This document shows positions 42,652-54,000 of a stretch of 64,000 nucleotides of DNA, piece by piece. Source of the DNA: Hirundichthys speculiger (lineage: Eukaryota > Chordata > Actinopteri > Beloniformes > Exocoetidae); assembly GCA_018398805.1 (NCBI GenBank), contig JAGFBZ010002954.1:1-64000 (forward strand), in the 5' to 3' direction. Made by a program: the position numbers and the translations under genes. Numbering within the stretch: position 1 is the stretch's first letter; every line of letters starts with the position of its first letter. The notes beneath the pieces are model-generated. The model ran no database searches. It was not told where the DNA came from and saw nothing but the letters and a program-made list of their open reading frames with translations.

Positions 42652-43514
42652 CAGGTTCAAATGCAGCAGAAACACATCAGCCTGAAGATAAACTCCAGAG
42701 GGAAATAAACACACTGGAATAAACAAATTACATAAAACCAAACAAGATGGATAAAAATAGAAAGATGGAGGAGTGAATAGGAAGTGGAACACGAGTGGCC
42801 TGCGGGTCACGTCTGGATTGTTTACTTACAAGCTTCTAACGAGCTTTGAAACATTTAATTTATTCAAAGAGGAAGTCATTTTGACCTGAAGCCAAAAATA
42901 GAAATAATAAAATACCATTCCTGTACAGTATATAAATGCTTTCCTCTGTAAACATGCCCATAAATATCCCCTAAACCATCTCTGACTGGATTCCTGCTAA
43001 TTCAGGGTGACGTTAAAGACGTCCTGATGACTCCATCGTCTTCTCTGTTGTGCTGCTACAACCGTCATAAACCTCCACGGACCTTCAAGCTGGTGGAAGA
43101 AAAGTGTTGCAAAAGTAACTTCTGGACTCCTGAAGTCCTGAAGGTTTCTCAAAGCTGGACCAGATCCAGAGACCACACCATGTTGGCCCAAGCCTGGCCC
43201 ACATCTGCCGGTTTCTTTGGCGAACGCTTGTATCACGTATCCACCAGACGTCGACCTGCCTCTTAACTGGTCAAGACAAGTCCGGCCCGGTCCCTCTGGA
43301 CCGGTTCTGGGCCGAGTCACCAAACTAATTATAATTAAATCAATAGAAATCTGAGTGGAGTCCAAACGAGTTATCAGCATTTAACTCTGAACCAACAATC
43401 TGTTGAACAAACTACGTTGTTGATGTTACTGCTCTGCCAACACCGGCCTCTAGTGGTGGAGGTTAGTGTTACTGTTGCTGTTTTATCAGGGGGTGGTGCG
43501 TCTGTGATTGTTAC
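42652..43514. other. Unique segment
   Basis: Moderately AT-rich sequence with open frames of 79 codons (43,027, plus) and 127 codons (42,997, minus) that overlap each other and show no recognised domain. GGCCTCTAGTGGTGGAGG at 43,444-43,461 is an isolated copy of the 28-bp-family core. Confidence 0.35.
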
Positions 43515-46500
43515 TATTTCAGGGTTTTGTTTTGGTCCTTTGGGGTGGTGCGTCTGTGTTTGTGGGTGTTTCAAGGTTTGTTTTGGTTCTTTGGGGTGGT
43601 GGTTTGTGGGTGTTTCTAGGTTTGTTTTGGTCCTTTGGGGTGGTGCGTCTGTGTGGGGTTTCTGGTTTTGTTTTGGTGTGGTGCGTTTGTTTGTGGTGTT
43701 TTAGGTTTTTTTGGTTCTTTGGGGTGGTGCGTCGTGTGTTTGTGGGTGTTTTCTGGGTTTTTTTGGTTCTTGGTGGTGGTGGTCTGTGTTTGTGGTGGGT
43801 TTGGTTTTTTTTTGGTCTTTGGGGTGGGCGTTTGTGTTGTTTGTGGGTGTTTCAGGTTTGTTTGGTCTTTGGGTGGTGGCGTTTGTGGGGGGTTTCTAGG
43901 TTTGTTTTGGTTCTTTGGGGTGGTGCGTCTGTGTTTGTGGGTGGGGTTTCTAGGTTTGTTTTTTTGGTTCTTTGGGGTGGGCGGGGTGGTGTTGTGGGTT
44001 TTGTGTTGGTTGTTTGGTTTTGGTTTCGTCTGTGTTTGTGGGTGTGGTTTCTAGGTTTGTTTTGGTTTTTGGTGGTGGTGTGGTGCGTCTGTGTTTGTGG
44101 GTTTTTTAGGTTGTTTTGGTTATTTGGGGTGGTGCGTCTGTGTTTGTGGGTTTCTAGTTTTGTTTTGGTTCTTTGGGGTGGTTTGGTAGGTCTGTGTTTT
44201 GTGGGTGTTTCTTTTAGGTTTGTTTTGGTTATTTGGGGTGGTGCGTCTGTGTTTGTGGGTGTTTCTGGGTTTGTTTTGGGGTTCTTTGGTTGGGTGGGGG
44301 TGTTGTCTGTGTTGTGGGTGTTTCTAGGTTGTTTTGGTTTTGGGTGGTGGTGGTGTTGTGTGTTTCTGGGTTTGTTTGGGGTGGTTTTGTGTTGCTTTGT
44401 GGTTGTGTTGTGTTTGTGGGTGTTGGGTTTGGGTTTTGGTTTTGTGGGTGGTGCGTCTGTGTTTGTTTTTGTTTGGTTTTTTTGGGTGTTGGTGGTGGTG
44501 GTTTGTGTTTGTGTTGTTGGGTTGTTTTGGTTCTTTGGGGTGGTGCGTCTGTGTTTTGTGGGTGTTTCTGGGTTTGGTTTTGGTTCTTTGGGGTGGTGCG
44601 TCTGTGTTGTGGTGTTCTGGGGTTTTTTTTTGGTTCTTTGGGGTGGTGGTTTTTTGGGTTTGTCTGGGTGTTTTTTTGGTCTTTGGGGTGGGGGTTGTTT
44701 GTGGGTGTTCTGGTTTTTGGTTTTTGGGGTGGTGTTCTGTGTTTGTGTTTGGGTTGTGGTTTTATTTGGTTGGGTGCTCTGTGTTTTGTGGGTGTTTCTA
44801 GGGTTTGTTTTGGTTCTTTGGGGTGGTGCGTCTGTGTTTTGTGGTGTTTATGGTTTGTTTTGGTTCTTTGGGTGGTGCGTCTGTGTTTGTGGGTGTTTTG
44901 GTTTTGGTTTTGGTTTGTGGTAGGTTTGTTTTGGGTGGGTGGGGTTGCGTCTGTGTTTGTGGTGTTTCTGGGTTTTTGGTTTTGGTTGTTTGGGGTGTGG
45001 TGCGTCTGTGTTGGGGTTGTTTTTAGGTTTGTTTTGGTTCTTTGGGGTGGTGCGTCTGTGTTTGTGGGTGTTTCTAGGTTTGTTTTTGGTTCTTTGGTGG
45101 TGCGTCTGTGTTTGTGGATGTTTCTAGGTTTTGTTTTGGTTCTCTTGGGGTGGTGTTGTGGTTTGTTTTGGTTCTTGGGGTGGTGCGTCTGTGTTTGTGG
45201 GTGTTTCTAGGTTGTTTGGTTCTTTGGGGTGGTGGTCTGTGTTTGTGTGGTGTTTCTAGGGTTTTGTTTTGGTTCTTTGGGGTGGTGCGTCTGTGTTTGT
45301 GGGTGTCTCTGGGTTTTTTTTGGTTCTTTGGGGTGGTGCGTCTGTGTTTGTGGGTGTTTCTGGGTTTTTTTTGGTTCTTTGGGGTGGTGCGTCTGTGTTT
45401 GTGGGTGTTTCTAGGTTTGTTTTGGTTCTTTGGGGTGGTGCGTCTGTGTTTGTGGATGTTTCTAGGTTTGTTTTGGTTCTTTGGGGTGTGGTGTCTGTGT
45501 TTGTGGGTGTTTCTGGGGTTTGTTTTGGTTATTTGGGGGGGTGTGCGTCTGTGTTTGTGGGTGTTTCTGGGTTTGTTTTGGTTCTTTGGGGTGGTGCGTC
45601 TGTGTTTGTGGGTGTCTATGGTTTGTTTTTGGTTTGGTTTTTGGGGTGGTGTGTGTTGTGGGTGGTTGTGGGGTTTCTAGGTTTTGTTTTGGTTCTTTGG
45701 GGTGTTTGTTGTGGTGTTTCTGGGTTTTTTTGGTTTTTGGGGTGGTGCGTCTGTGTTTGTGGGTTGTTTGGGTTTGTTTTTGGTTCTTTGTTTTGGGGTG
45801 GTGCGTCTGTGTTTGTGGTGTTTTAGGTTTGTTTTGGTTCTTTGGGGTGGTGAGTGTCTGTGTTTGTGGGTGTCTTGGTTTTGTTTTTGGTTATTTGGGG
45901 TGGTTGGTTTGTGTTTGGGGTTTGGGTTTTTGGTTCTTTGGGGTGGTGCGTCTGTGTTTGTGGGTGTCTCTGGGTTTGTTTTGGTTCTTTGGGGTGGTGC
46001 GTCTGTGTTTGTGGATGTTTCTAGGTTTGTTTTGGTTCTTTGGGGTGGTGCGTCTGTGTTTGTGGGTGTTTCTGGGTTTGTTTTGGTTCTTTGGGGTGGT
46101 GCGTCTGTGTTTGTGGGTGTTTCTGGGTTTGTTTTGGTTCTTTGGGGTGGTGCGTCTGTGTTTTTGGGTGTCTCTGGGTTTGTTTTGGGTTCTTGGGGTG
46201 GTGCGTCGTGTGTTTTTTGTGGTTGTTTTGGGGTTTTGTGTTTTGGTTCTTTGGGGTGGTGAGTCTGTGTTTGTGGGTGTTTGGGTTTGTTTTGGTTCTT
46301 TGGGGTGGTGCGTCTGTGTTTGTGGGTGGTTTTGGGTTTTGGTTTTGGTTCTTTGGGGTGGTGCGTCTGTGTTTGTGGGTTGTCTTTGGGTTTGTTTTGG
46401 TTCTTTGGGGGTGGTGGTCTGTGTTGTGGGTGTTTCTGGGGTTTGTTTTTTTGGTTTTTGGTGGTGGTGCGTCTGTGTTTGTGGGTTTCTGGGTTTGTTT

Positions 46501-47424
46501 GGTTCTTTGGGGTGGTGGTCTGTGTTTGTGGGTGTTTCTGGGTTTGTTTGTTTGGTGGTCTTTGGGGTGGTGCGTCTGTGTTTGTGGGTGTTTCTGGTTT
46601 GTTTTGGTTCTTGGGGTGGTGCGTCTGTGTTTGTGGGTTGTTTCTAGGGTTTGTTTTTGGTTCTTTGGGGTGGTGGGGTCTGTGTTGGGTGTTTGGGGGT
46701 GGGGTGGTTCTGGTTTTTTGGTTTTGGGGTGGGCGGTCGTGTGTGTTTGGGGTGTTTAGGTTTGTTTTGGTTCTTTGGGGTGGGGCGTCTGTGTTTGTTG
46801 GATGGTTTTGGGTGGTTTTGGTTGTTTGGGGTGGTTGCGTCTGTGTTTGTGGGTGTTTAGGGTTTGTTTTGGTCCTTTGGGGTGGTGTGTCGGTTTGTGG
46901 GGGGTGTTTCTGGGTGTTGTTGTTTGGTTAATTTGGGGTGGTGAGTCTGTGTGTTTTTGGGTGTTTGGGGTTTGTTTTGGTTCTTTGGGGTGGTGCGTCT
47001 GTGTTTGTGGATGTTTCTAGGTTTGTTTTGGTTCTTTGGGGTGGTTGGTCTGTGGTTTGGATGTTTCTAGGTTTGTTTTGGTTCTTGGGGTGGTGTCTCT
47101 GTGTGTTTGTGGGTGTTTCTAGGTTTGTTTGGTTCTTTGGGGTGGTGCGTCTGTGTTTGTGGGTTGTTTTGGTTTTGGTTTGTTTGGTTCTTTGGGGTGG
47201 TGCGTCTGTGTTTGTGGGTGTTTCTAGGTTTGTTTTGGTTCTTTGGGGTGGTTGGTCTGTGTTTGTGGGTTTCTGGGTTTTTTTTGGTTCTTTGGGGTGG
47301 TGCGTCTGTGTTTGTGGATGTTTCTAGGTTTGTTTTGGTTCTTTGGGGTGGTGCGTCTGTGTTTGTGGGTGTTTCTAGGTTTGTTTTGGTTCTTTGGGGT
47401 GGTGCGTCTGTGTTTGTGGGTGTC
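43515..47424 (+). repeat. 51-bp G/T-only minisatellite, 3.9 kb
   Basis: Unit GGTTTGTTTTGGTTCTTTGG, GGTGGTGCGTCTGTGTTTGT, GGGTGTTTCTA. Period is exactly 51 bp in the regular stretches (45,270-45,480 and 45,950-46,190). The plus strand has almost no A and only two or three C per unit. 51 is a multiple of three, so frames such as FGVVRLCLWVFLGLFWF repeat without stops; these are not genes. The first 1.7 kb and 46,200-47,100 are heavily disrupted by short deletions. Confidence 0.95.
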
Positions 47425-47647
47425 TCAGGCTCCTGGCTGGTTCCTTCAGATATTCCTCTCTGGACGTGTCAACGTCCTGTATTTTCTGACAGTAGATCAG
47501 AGGAACCTGACGTGTGCTGAGTCATGGTGGTGTCCGTGGAGCTCTGACATCACAGCATCCTGCAGTGATGAGTCATGGCTGACAGCCTCCCAGATGTTGT
47601 CGTCATGGTGACTAACAGGCAACCTCCTGTTGCTGTTTTCTCTGCAG

Positions 47648-47764
47648 CTTCAGCACCTCATCTGTTGAGATGGCGGTCGGGTCTCCCGGGCCTAGGGGCG
47701 TCTGGGAAACACCCGTCCATGTTGATGTTGATGTTGCTACAGGTGTTGTGGAACACCTGCTCAG
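47648..47764 (+). CDS. Candidate internal exon (EMAVGSPGPRGVWETP...)
   Basis: The acceptor GTTGCTGTTTTCTCTGCAG is strong. The frame then reads FSTSSVEMAVGSPGPRGVW, ETPVHVDVDVATG and VVEHLLR to CAG|GTAACA, a good donor. The exon is 117 nt, symmetrical in phase (one base to finish a codon at the start, two left at the end), and free of repeats. It is the best-formed internal exon candidate outside the IER3-like gene. The gene is unidentified. Confidence 0.45.
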
Positions 47765-47898
47765 GTAACACAGCAGGAACAGAGAAACTTTAAAGACTTT
47801 GAATGATCAGAAAAGAGTTCAGGAGACCCGGATGTGAAAGAGCTAATGGCCTTAATTATCCTTCAATGAATATTAACACTACATATAATCAGGTATGT

Positions 47899-47927
47899 AT
47901 ACATATATATATATCTATATATATATA

Positions 47928-48011
<84 letters not shown>
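47899..48011. repeat. (TA)n microsatellite
   Basis: Over 100 bp of TA with two interruptions at its left end. Confidence 0.95.
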
Positions 48012-48013
<2 letters not shown>

Positions 48014-48019
48014 GCTGCC

Positions 48020-48668
48020 ACTGCATGTCAATGTCCACTCGCCTCCATGTCAATGTCCACTTGCTTCCATGTCAATGTCCACTTGCCTCATGTCAATGTC
48101 CACTCACCTCCATGTCAATGTCCACTCGCCTCCATGTCAATGTCCACTTGCTTCCATGTCAATGTCCACTTGCCTTCATGTCAACTGTCATGTCACTCTC
48201 CATGTCAATGTCCACTGCCCATCAATGTCAATGTCCACTTGCTGTCCATGTCAATGTCCACTCCCACTCGCCTCCATGTCAATGTCCACTTGTCAATGTC
48301 CATGTCAATGTCCAATGCTTCCATGTCATGTCCACTTGCCTTCCATGTCAATGTCCACTCGCCTCCATGTCAATGTCCACTTGCTTCCATGTCAATGTCC
48401 ACTTGCCTCCATGTCAGTGTCCACTCACCTCCATGTCAATGTCCACTCGCCTCCATGTCAATGTCCACTTGCTTCCATGTCAATGTCCACTCGCCTCCAT
48501 GTAAACGTCCACTCGCCTCCATGTCAATGTCCACTCGCTTCCATGTCAATGTCCACTCGCTTCCATGTCAATGTCCACTCGCTTCCATGTCAATGTCCAC
48601 TGCTTCCATGTCAATGTCCACATGCTTCCATGTCAATGTCCACTCGCCTCCATGTCAACGTCCACTCG
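48020..48668 (+). repeat. 22-bp CATGTCAATGTCCACTCGCC minisatellite
   Basis: About 29 copies of CATGTCAATGTCCACTCGCC plus TC, with TTGCTTC and TCACCTC variants. The last copies change to CGTCCACTCGCC and merge into unique sequence reading CTGGGGGGACGTCC. Long frames here are artefacts. Confidence 0.95.
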
Positions 48669-48827
48669 CCTGGGGGGACGTCCAGCTGGCTGGACACCCT
48701 GACGTCCACCCAGCAGCTCCTCCAGTGAGACGCCGTCTGCAGCGTCTCTGGAGTCTTCCTGTTGCGTTCCGGTCGGAGGCTTCGTTGTGTAACTGCAGGT
48801 CAGGTTCGGACCTGTTTGGTTCCTGAT

Positions 48828-49083
48828 CTGCAGCTGCAGGTAACGTCAGCTCACCTGAGGAGGAAGTTACCTGCAGCTGCGGGTAACGTCAGCTCACCTG
48901 AGGAGGAAGTTACCTGCAGCTGCGGGTAACGTCAGCTCACCTGAGGAGGAAGTTACCTGCAGCTGCGGGTAACGTCAGCTCACCTGAGGAGGAAGTTACC
49001 TGCAGCTGCAGGTAACGTCAGCTCACCTGAGGAGGAAGTTACCTGCAGCTGCAGGTAACGTCAGCTCACCTGAGGAGGAAGTG
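48828..49083 (+). repeat. 43-bp repeat carrying E-boxes and a CRE-like site
   Basis: Six near-identical units of 43 bp, with TAACGTCA at 48,841, 48,884, 48,927, 48,970, 49,013 and 49,056. Each contains CAGCTG and CACCTG E-boxes and TAACGTCA, one base from a CRE. Units are nearly perfect, pointing to recent expansion or maintenance. Confidence 0.95.
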
Positions 49084-49477
49084 CAGCAACAACACGGCGG
49101 TTCAACGTCCTCCAGAGACACAAGGACTCCTGCTGACTTCAGCATTGACGTCCCGTCACTATTTACTTCATCAAATTTAAACTAAATATATCTCAGAAAT
49201 CTAACTGGTTCCACTGGCAGCTTGTTAACATATATAAATAATAATATAATAATAATAATAAATATATAGTTATATCCATGATTTATTGTGAAGTGAACGG
49301 TGAAGGATGGAACCCGTTTCCTCGGTGGCTCATCGACGAAGGAAAAACTCTCAGACATGATGTAACTGTGAGTCCAACACATTTTATTTTCTTAGAGAGT
49401 CAGTACTCCTCCACCAGCCCCCCCCCCCCCCATCCCTCCATCCCTCCATACCAGCAGCATGAGTCACTGAAACCAGA
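49084..49477. other. Unique segment
   Basis: Holds an AAT-rich microsatellite at about 49,232-49,266 and a poly(C) run at 49,419-49,430. No gene seen. Confidence 0.4.
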
Positions 49478-49640
49478 GGAGGAGGGAGGAGGGAGGAGGG
49501 AGGAGGGGAGCAGAGCGAGAGGAGGATAGAGGAGGGAGGAGGGAAGGAGAGATAGAGGAGGAGGAGGGAGGAGGAGAAGGAGATAAAGGAGGGAGGAGGG
49601 AAGGAGATAAAGGAGGGAGGAAGTGGATTAAGGAGCGGAG
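49478..49640 (+). repeat. Polypurine GGAGGAGGGA tract
   Basis: About 160 bp of almost pure G and A (GGAGGAGGGAGGAGGG, later AGGAGATAAAGGAGGG). Homopurine tracts like this can form triplex DNA. Confidence 0.9.
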
Positions 49641-49884
49641 TTTCCCGCCGCCGTCAGAGACACAAAGGTTTTTAACCTAAAATCAATTTTGCTCTAAACT
49701 CTTGTAAAATTGTAACATTTTTGACAAATTTTAGGAAATTTCTGCCATAAAATCAGAAAAAGAGTCACTTTTTCAGAATCATAACTTTTGATCTTTTAAA
49801 CAAATTTACACATTTTTTGTTGTAAAATTCTAATTTTGCATATTTATGTTGATCTCAGTGTTTTCTCATCAAGTGGCTGGATTC

Positions 49885-52540
49885 ATCTCAGCGTCTCAGT
49901 GTCTCAATGTCTCAGTGTCTCAATGTCTCAGTGTCTCAGTGTCTCAGCGTCTCAGCGTCTCAGTGTCTCACCATCTCACCGTCTCACCTCAGTGTCTCAA
50001 TGTCTCATCTCAATGTCTCAGCATCTCACCATTTCGTCTCACTGTCTCACTGTCTCACCGTCTCACCGTCTCATCTCAGCGTCTCAATGTCTCATCTCAA
50101 TGTCTCAGCATCTCACCATTTAGTCTCACTGTCTCACTGTCTCACCGTCTCACCGTCTCATCTCAGTGTCTCAATGTCTCATCTCAATGTCTCAGCATCT
50201 CACCATTTCGTCTCACTGTCTCACTGTCTCACCGTCTCACCGTCTCATCTCAGTGTCTCAATGTCTCATCTCAATGTCTCAGCATCTCACCATTTAGTCT
50301 CACTGTCTCACTGTCTCACCGTCTCACCGTCTCACCTCAGTGTCTCAATGTCTCATCTCAATGTCTCAGCATCTCACCATTTCGTCTCACTGTCTCACTG
50401 TCTCACCGTCTCACCGTCTCATCTCAGTGTCTCAATGTCTCATCTCAATGTCTCAGCATCTCACCATTTAGTCTCACTGTCTCACTGTCTCACCGCCTCA
50501 TCTCAGTGTCTCAATGTCTCATCTCAATGTCTCAGCATCTCACCATTTCGTCTCACTGTCTCACTGTCTCACTGTCTCACCGTCTCACCGTCTCATCTCA
50601 GTGTCTCAATGTCTCATTTCAATGTCTCAGCATCTCACCATTTCGTCTCACTGTCTCATCTCAGTGTCTCAATGTCTCATCTCAATGTCTCAGCATCTCA
50701 CCATTTCGTCTCACTGTCTCACTGTCTCACCGTCTCATCTCAGTGTCTCAATGTCTCATCTCAATGTCTCAGCATCTCACCATTTCGTCTCACTGTCTCA
50801 CTGTCTCACCGTCTCACCGTCTCACCGTCTCACCTCAGTGTCTCAATGTCTCATCTCAATGTCTCAGCATCTCACCATTTCGTCTCACTGTCTCACTGTC
50901 TCACCGTCTCATCGTCTCACCTCAGTGTCTCAATGTCTCATCTCAATGTCTCAGCATCTCACCATTTCGTCTCACTGTCTCACTGTCTCACCGTCTCATC
51001 TCAGTGTCTCAATGTCTCATCTCAATGTCTCAGCATCTCACCATTTCGTCTCACTGTCTCACTGTCTCACCGTCTCACCTCAGTGTCTCAATGTCTCATC
51101 TCAATGTCTCAGCATCTCACCATTTCGTCTCACCGTCTCACCGTCTCACCGTCTCACCGTCTCATCTCAGTGTCTCAATGTCTCATCTCAATGTCTCAGC
51201 ATCTCACCATTTCGTCTCACCGTCTCACCGTCTCACTGTCTCACTGTCTCACCTCAGTGTCTCAATGTCTCATCTCAATGTCTCAGCTTCTCAACGTCTT
51301 AGCTTCTCATCTCAGCATCACAACGTCTCAGGGTCTAAACATGTCAACATCTCATCTCAGCGTCTCATTGTCTCATTGTCTCACTGTCTCACCGTCTCAC
51401 CGTCTCATCTCAGTGTCTCAATGTCTCATCTCAATGTCTCAGCATCTCACCATTTCGTCTCACTGTCTCACTGTCTCACCGTCTCACCGTCTCACCTCAG
51501 TGTCTCAATGTCTCATCTCAATGTCTCAGCATCTCACCATTTCGTCTCACTGTCTCACTGTCTCACCGTCTCATCGTCTCACCTCAGTGTCTCAATGTCT
51601 CATCTCAATGTCTCAGCATCTCACCATTTCGTCTCACTGTCTCACTGTCTCACCGTCTCACCTCAGTGTCTCAATGTCTCATCTCAATGTCTCAGCATCT
51701 CACCATTTCGTCTCTCACCGTCTCTCTCACTGTCTCGCTGTCTCACTGTCTCACCTCAGTCTGTCTCAATGTCTCATCTCAATGTCTCAGCTTCTCAACG
51801 TCTTAGCTTCTCATCTCAGCATCACAACGTCTCAGGGTCTAAACATGTCAACATCTCATCTCAGCGTCTCATTGTCTCACTGTCTCAACGTCTCAACGTC
51901 TCAATGTCTCAGCATCTCAACGTTTCATCTCAACGTTTCACTATCTTAACGTCTCATCTTAGAATCTCAATGTCTCAAACCAACATCTCAATGTCTCAAA
52001 CCAACATCTCAATGTCTCAAACCAACATCTCAATGTCTCATTTTTAGCATCTCACCATCTCATCTCAGCATTTCATTGCATCAGCATCTTAATGTGTAAG
52101 CGTCTCAACATCTCAGTGTCTTAATGTCTCAACATCCCAATGTCTAATCTCAGGATCCCAACATCTCATCTCAGCGTCTCAACGTCTCTTCTTAGCATCT
52201 CAGTAGCTCAACGTCTCACAGTCTCATCTTAGTGTCTCAACATCTCAGCATTTCATCTCAATGTCTCACCATCTCACTGTCTCATCCCAGCGTCTCAACA
52301 TCTCAGCGTCTCACCGTGTCACCGTCTCACTGTCACATCTCAACTTCCCGTCTCAGTGTCTCAATGTCTCACCATCTCATCTTAGTGTCCCAACATCTCA
52401 TTTCAGTGTCTCAGTGCCTCACCGTCACATCTCAATGTCTCATCTAAGGATCTCAACGTCTCAGCATCTCAATGTCTCAGCGCCTCACTCTCAGCGCCTC
52501 ACTGTCTCAATGTCTCAACATCTCATCTCAGCGTCTCAAC
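49885..52540 (+). repeat. 8-bp TGTCTCAC array with 87-bp higher-order units
   Basis: Basic unit TGTCTCAC/CGTCTCAC/AATGTCTC. From 50,030 the marker CCATTTCG or CCATTTAG recurs at 50,030, 50,117, 50,204, 50,291, 50,378 and 50,465, exactly 87 bp apart, alternating CG and AG. Later units all carry CG and vary in length. From about 51,280, and again at 51,780, a block with CAGGGTCTAAACATGTCAAC recurs. After 52,050 the array is degenerate. Frames of up to 733 codons are artefacts. Confidence 0.96.
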
Positions 52541-52597
52541 CTATTCTATTGGATCTCTTATCAGTGACCTCTTACGTCTTTAGTTATACGATCACTG

Positions 52598-52960
52598 GGT
52601 GACACTCACACCCTGAAAGATTGACTATCATGTTCTGAATTCATTTAGATTCGTTCTAGAACCTCTGAATATCTCAGCTCAGACGTCAGAGCTGTTCTTC
52701 CCGGTTAAGAAGGTCACTGATCAGTTTAGAGACTAGTTAAGTACTAAATAAAGTTTCACTGGACGCTGTTCACACCCTGAACAGACAAGACTGAGTACGA
52801 TGTTCTGAAACCTGGGTTGAATACTTCAGTCCAGGCATCGGAGATGTTCTTCATGTTGAGAAGGTCACTGAGGGATTAGTTTAACTCTTATCTGCCTATT
52901 CTTAACTACTGGTTAACTAATAAGTCCTCCTTTATATTTCATGGTAAAGTTACCTTTAAT
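52598..52960 (+). repeat. Old tandem duplication, about 180 bp
   Basis: Two diverged copies, starting at ACACCCTGAAAGATTGAC and ACACCCTGAACAGACAAG. Each contains ATGTTCTGAA, a GAG/CTGTTCTTC motif and AGAAGGTCACTGA in the same order. Function unknown. Confidence 0.6.
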
Positions 52961-53094
52961 CAAATGGAGTCAGATTGAACAGATAACTTACTTTACTTTG
53001 ATTAGACCTCGTAGATAAAGCAGCATCTCCCCGTCCTCCCTGCAAGCACTGAGCTGATCAGCTGTCTCACCTGGACACCTGTCAGGTACCTGAA

Positions 53095-53281
53095 CCTCAA
53101 CCATCATCCCCGTCCCCAAGAAGCCAAGGACCGCAGGACGTAACGACCTCTGACTTTACATTGTTTGTTATATTTGTCCCTTAATTGTATGCACCATCAT
53201 CGCCACAACAACAAATTCCTCGTTTGTGTAAAAATCGTATTTGGTAATAAAGTTGATTTTGATTCTGATTCTGATTCTGAT
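53095..53281 (+). mobile_element. L2-like LINE, internally deleted 3' end
   Basis: From 53,100 the frame gives TIIPVPKKPRTAGRNDL, the RT block IIPVPKKP...LNDYRP, then stops. The sequence then jumps to the 3' end: AATAAAGTTGATTTTGATTC with a terminal (TGATTC)n run (53,254-53,281), typical of fish L2-type elements. Most of the ORF is missing, so this is a deleted copy. Confidence 0.78.
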
Positions 53282-53837
53282 AATAGTTAAATAGATAAAT
53301 ATCTCTAAATACTTTCCTCCCCTACAGACTCAGCGTCTCAGTGTCCCAATGTCCAAGCATCTCCTGTCTCTCCTGTCCATTTGACATTCGTGTTTGTGAT
53401 GTCAGAACCGGCCCAGATGGGCAGTTGGATCAGAACCGTGTTTGGTGGTTCTGACAGCAGGTCAATGATCTTCTAATCCTCTAATGATTTATTTCTAATC
53501 ACTCGGTATTTCAGGAGTGCTTCTGGACCCGCCCCCAGGCCTGACGGGGGCGGGGCTGCTGTCAGGTACAAAGTCACTGGAGTAAAACCGGTTCTGTGAA
53601 GCGTCCTCCTCAGGTGAGCGTCCTCCAGGTAAGCCCGCCGCTCCCTCCTCCACACAAACATGAATGAGTCTCATTCCTGCTGCTAAACAAGGCGGAACCT
53701 CCTGTCAGAGGGCGGGGCTTACCACAGGTGATCTGAGGGAACAAAGCCAGCGTGATGTCACCCACTAACCTGGACTGCTCACCTTTTGATCTGTTACCGC
53801 AGCTCCGCCCACTTGAACCTGCGAAACATATGACCAG
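53282..53837. other. Unique segment
   Basis: Begins with a small cluster related to the TGTCTCAC array (53,330-53,375). A minus-strand frame of 62 codons at 53,473-53,661 has no recognised domain. GGGGGCGGGGCT at 53,547 and GGGCGGGGCTTACC at 53,711 are GC boxes. Confidence 0.35.
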
Positions 53838-53839
53838 GA

Positions 53840-53885
53840 CAGGTGTGTGCTGCAGGTGTGTGCTGCAGGTGTGTGCTGCAGGTGG
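53840..53885 (+). repeat. 13-bp AGGTGTGTGCTGC repeat
   Basis: Three and a half copies in tandem. The similar AGGTGGGTGATC follows. Confidence 0.85.
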
Positions 53886-53957
53886 GTGATCAGCTGTCTG
53901 CAGATGTTCAGGTCAACATCTCCATCTCCGGTTCAAAGTTCTGGTTTATCCTGGCTG

Positions 53958-54000
53958 TGATTCACCTGTTGAGGACCTGCTGTCCTCAACAGGTGAATCA
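53958..54000. repeat. Perfect 19-bp hairpin
   Basis: TGATTCACCTGTTGAGGAC, then a 5-nt loop CTGCT, then its exact reverse complement. The stem is perfect over 19 bp. The context is unique sequence; no terminator, tRNA or miRNA assignment can be made. Confidence 0.9.

Noticed and set aside
42997..43380. 127-codon minus-strand frame
   Set aside because: Overlaps a 79-codon plus frame; neither shows a domain or splice signals.
43508..46759. Cys/Gly/Val/Phe-rich frames of up to 471 codons, membrane-like in composition
   Set aside because: The 51-bp G/T-only repeat keeps frames open; the hydrophobicity is a result of G/T codons.
48660..48730. Exon reading SSWLDTLTSTQQLL after the 22-bp array
   Set aside because: The apparent donor CTCCA|GTGAGA is acceptable, but there is no convincing acceptor and the frame starts inside the repeat.
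49846..52047. Overlapping plus-strand frames of 733 and 680 codons (Ser/Val/Leu/His-rich)
   Set aside because: Product of the 8-bp TGTCTCAC array; two frames open at once over the same bases and purely periodic.
53473..53661. 62-codon minus-strand frame with WRRERRAYLEDAHLRRTL
   Set aside because: Short, no splice partner and no recognised family.
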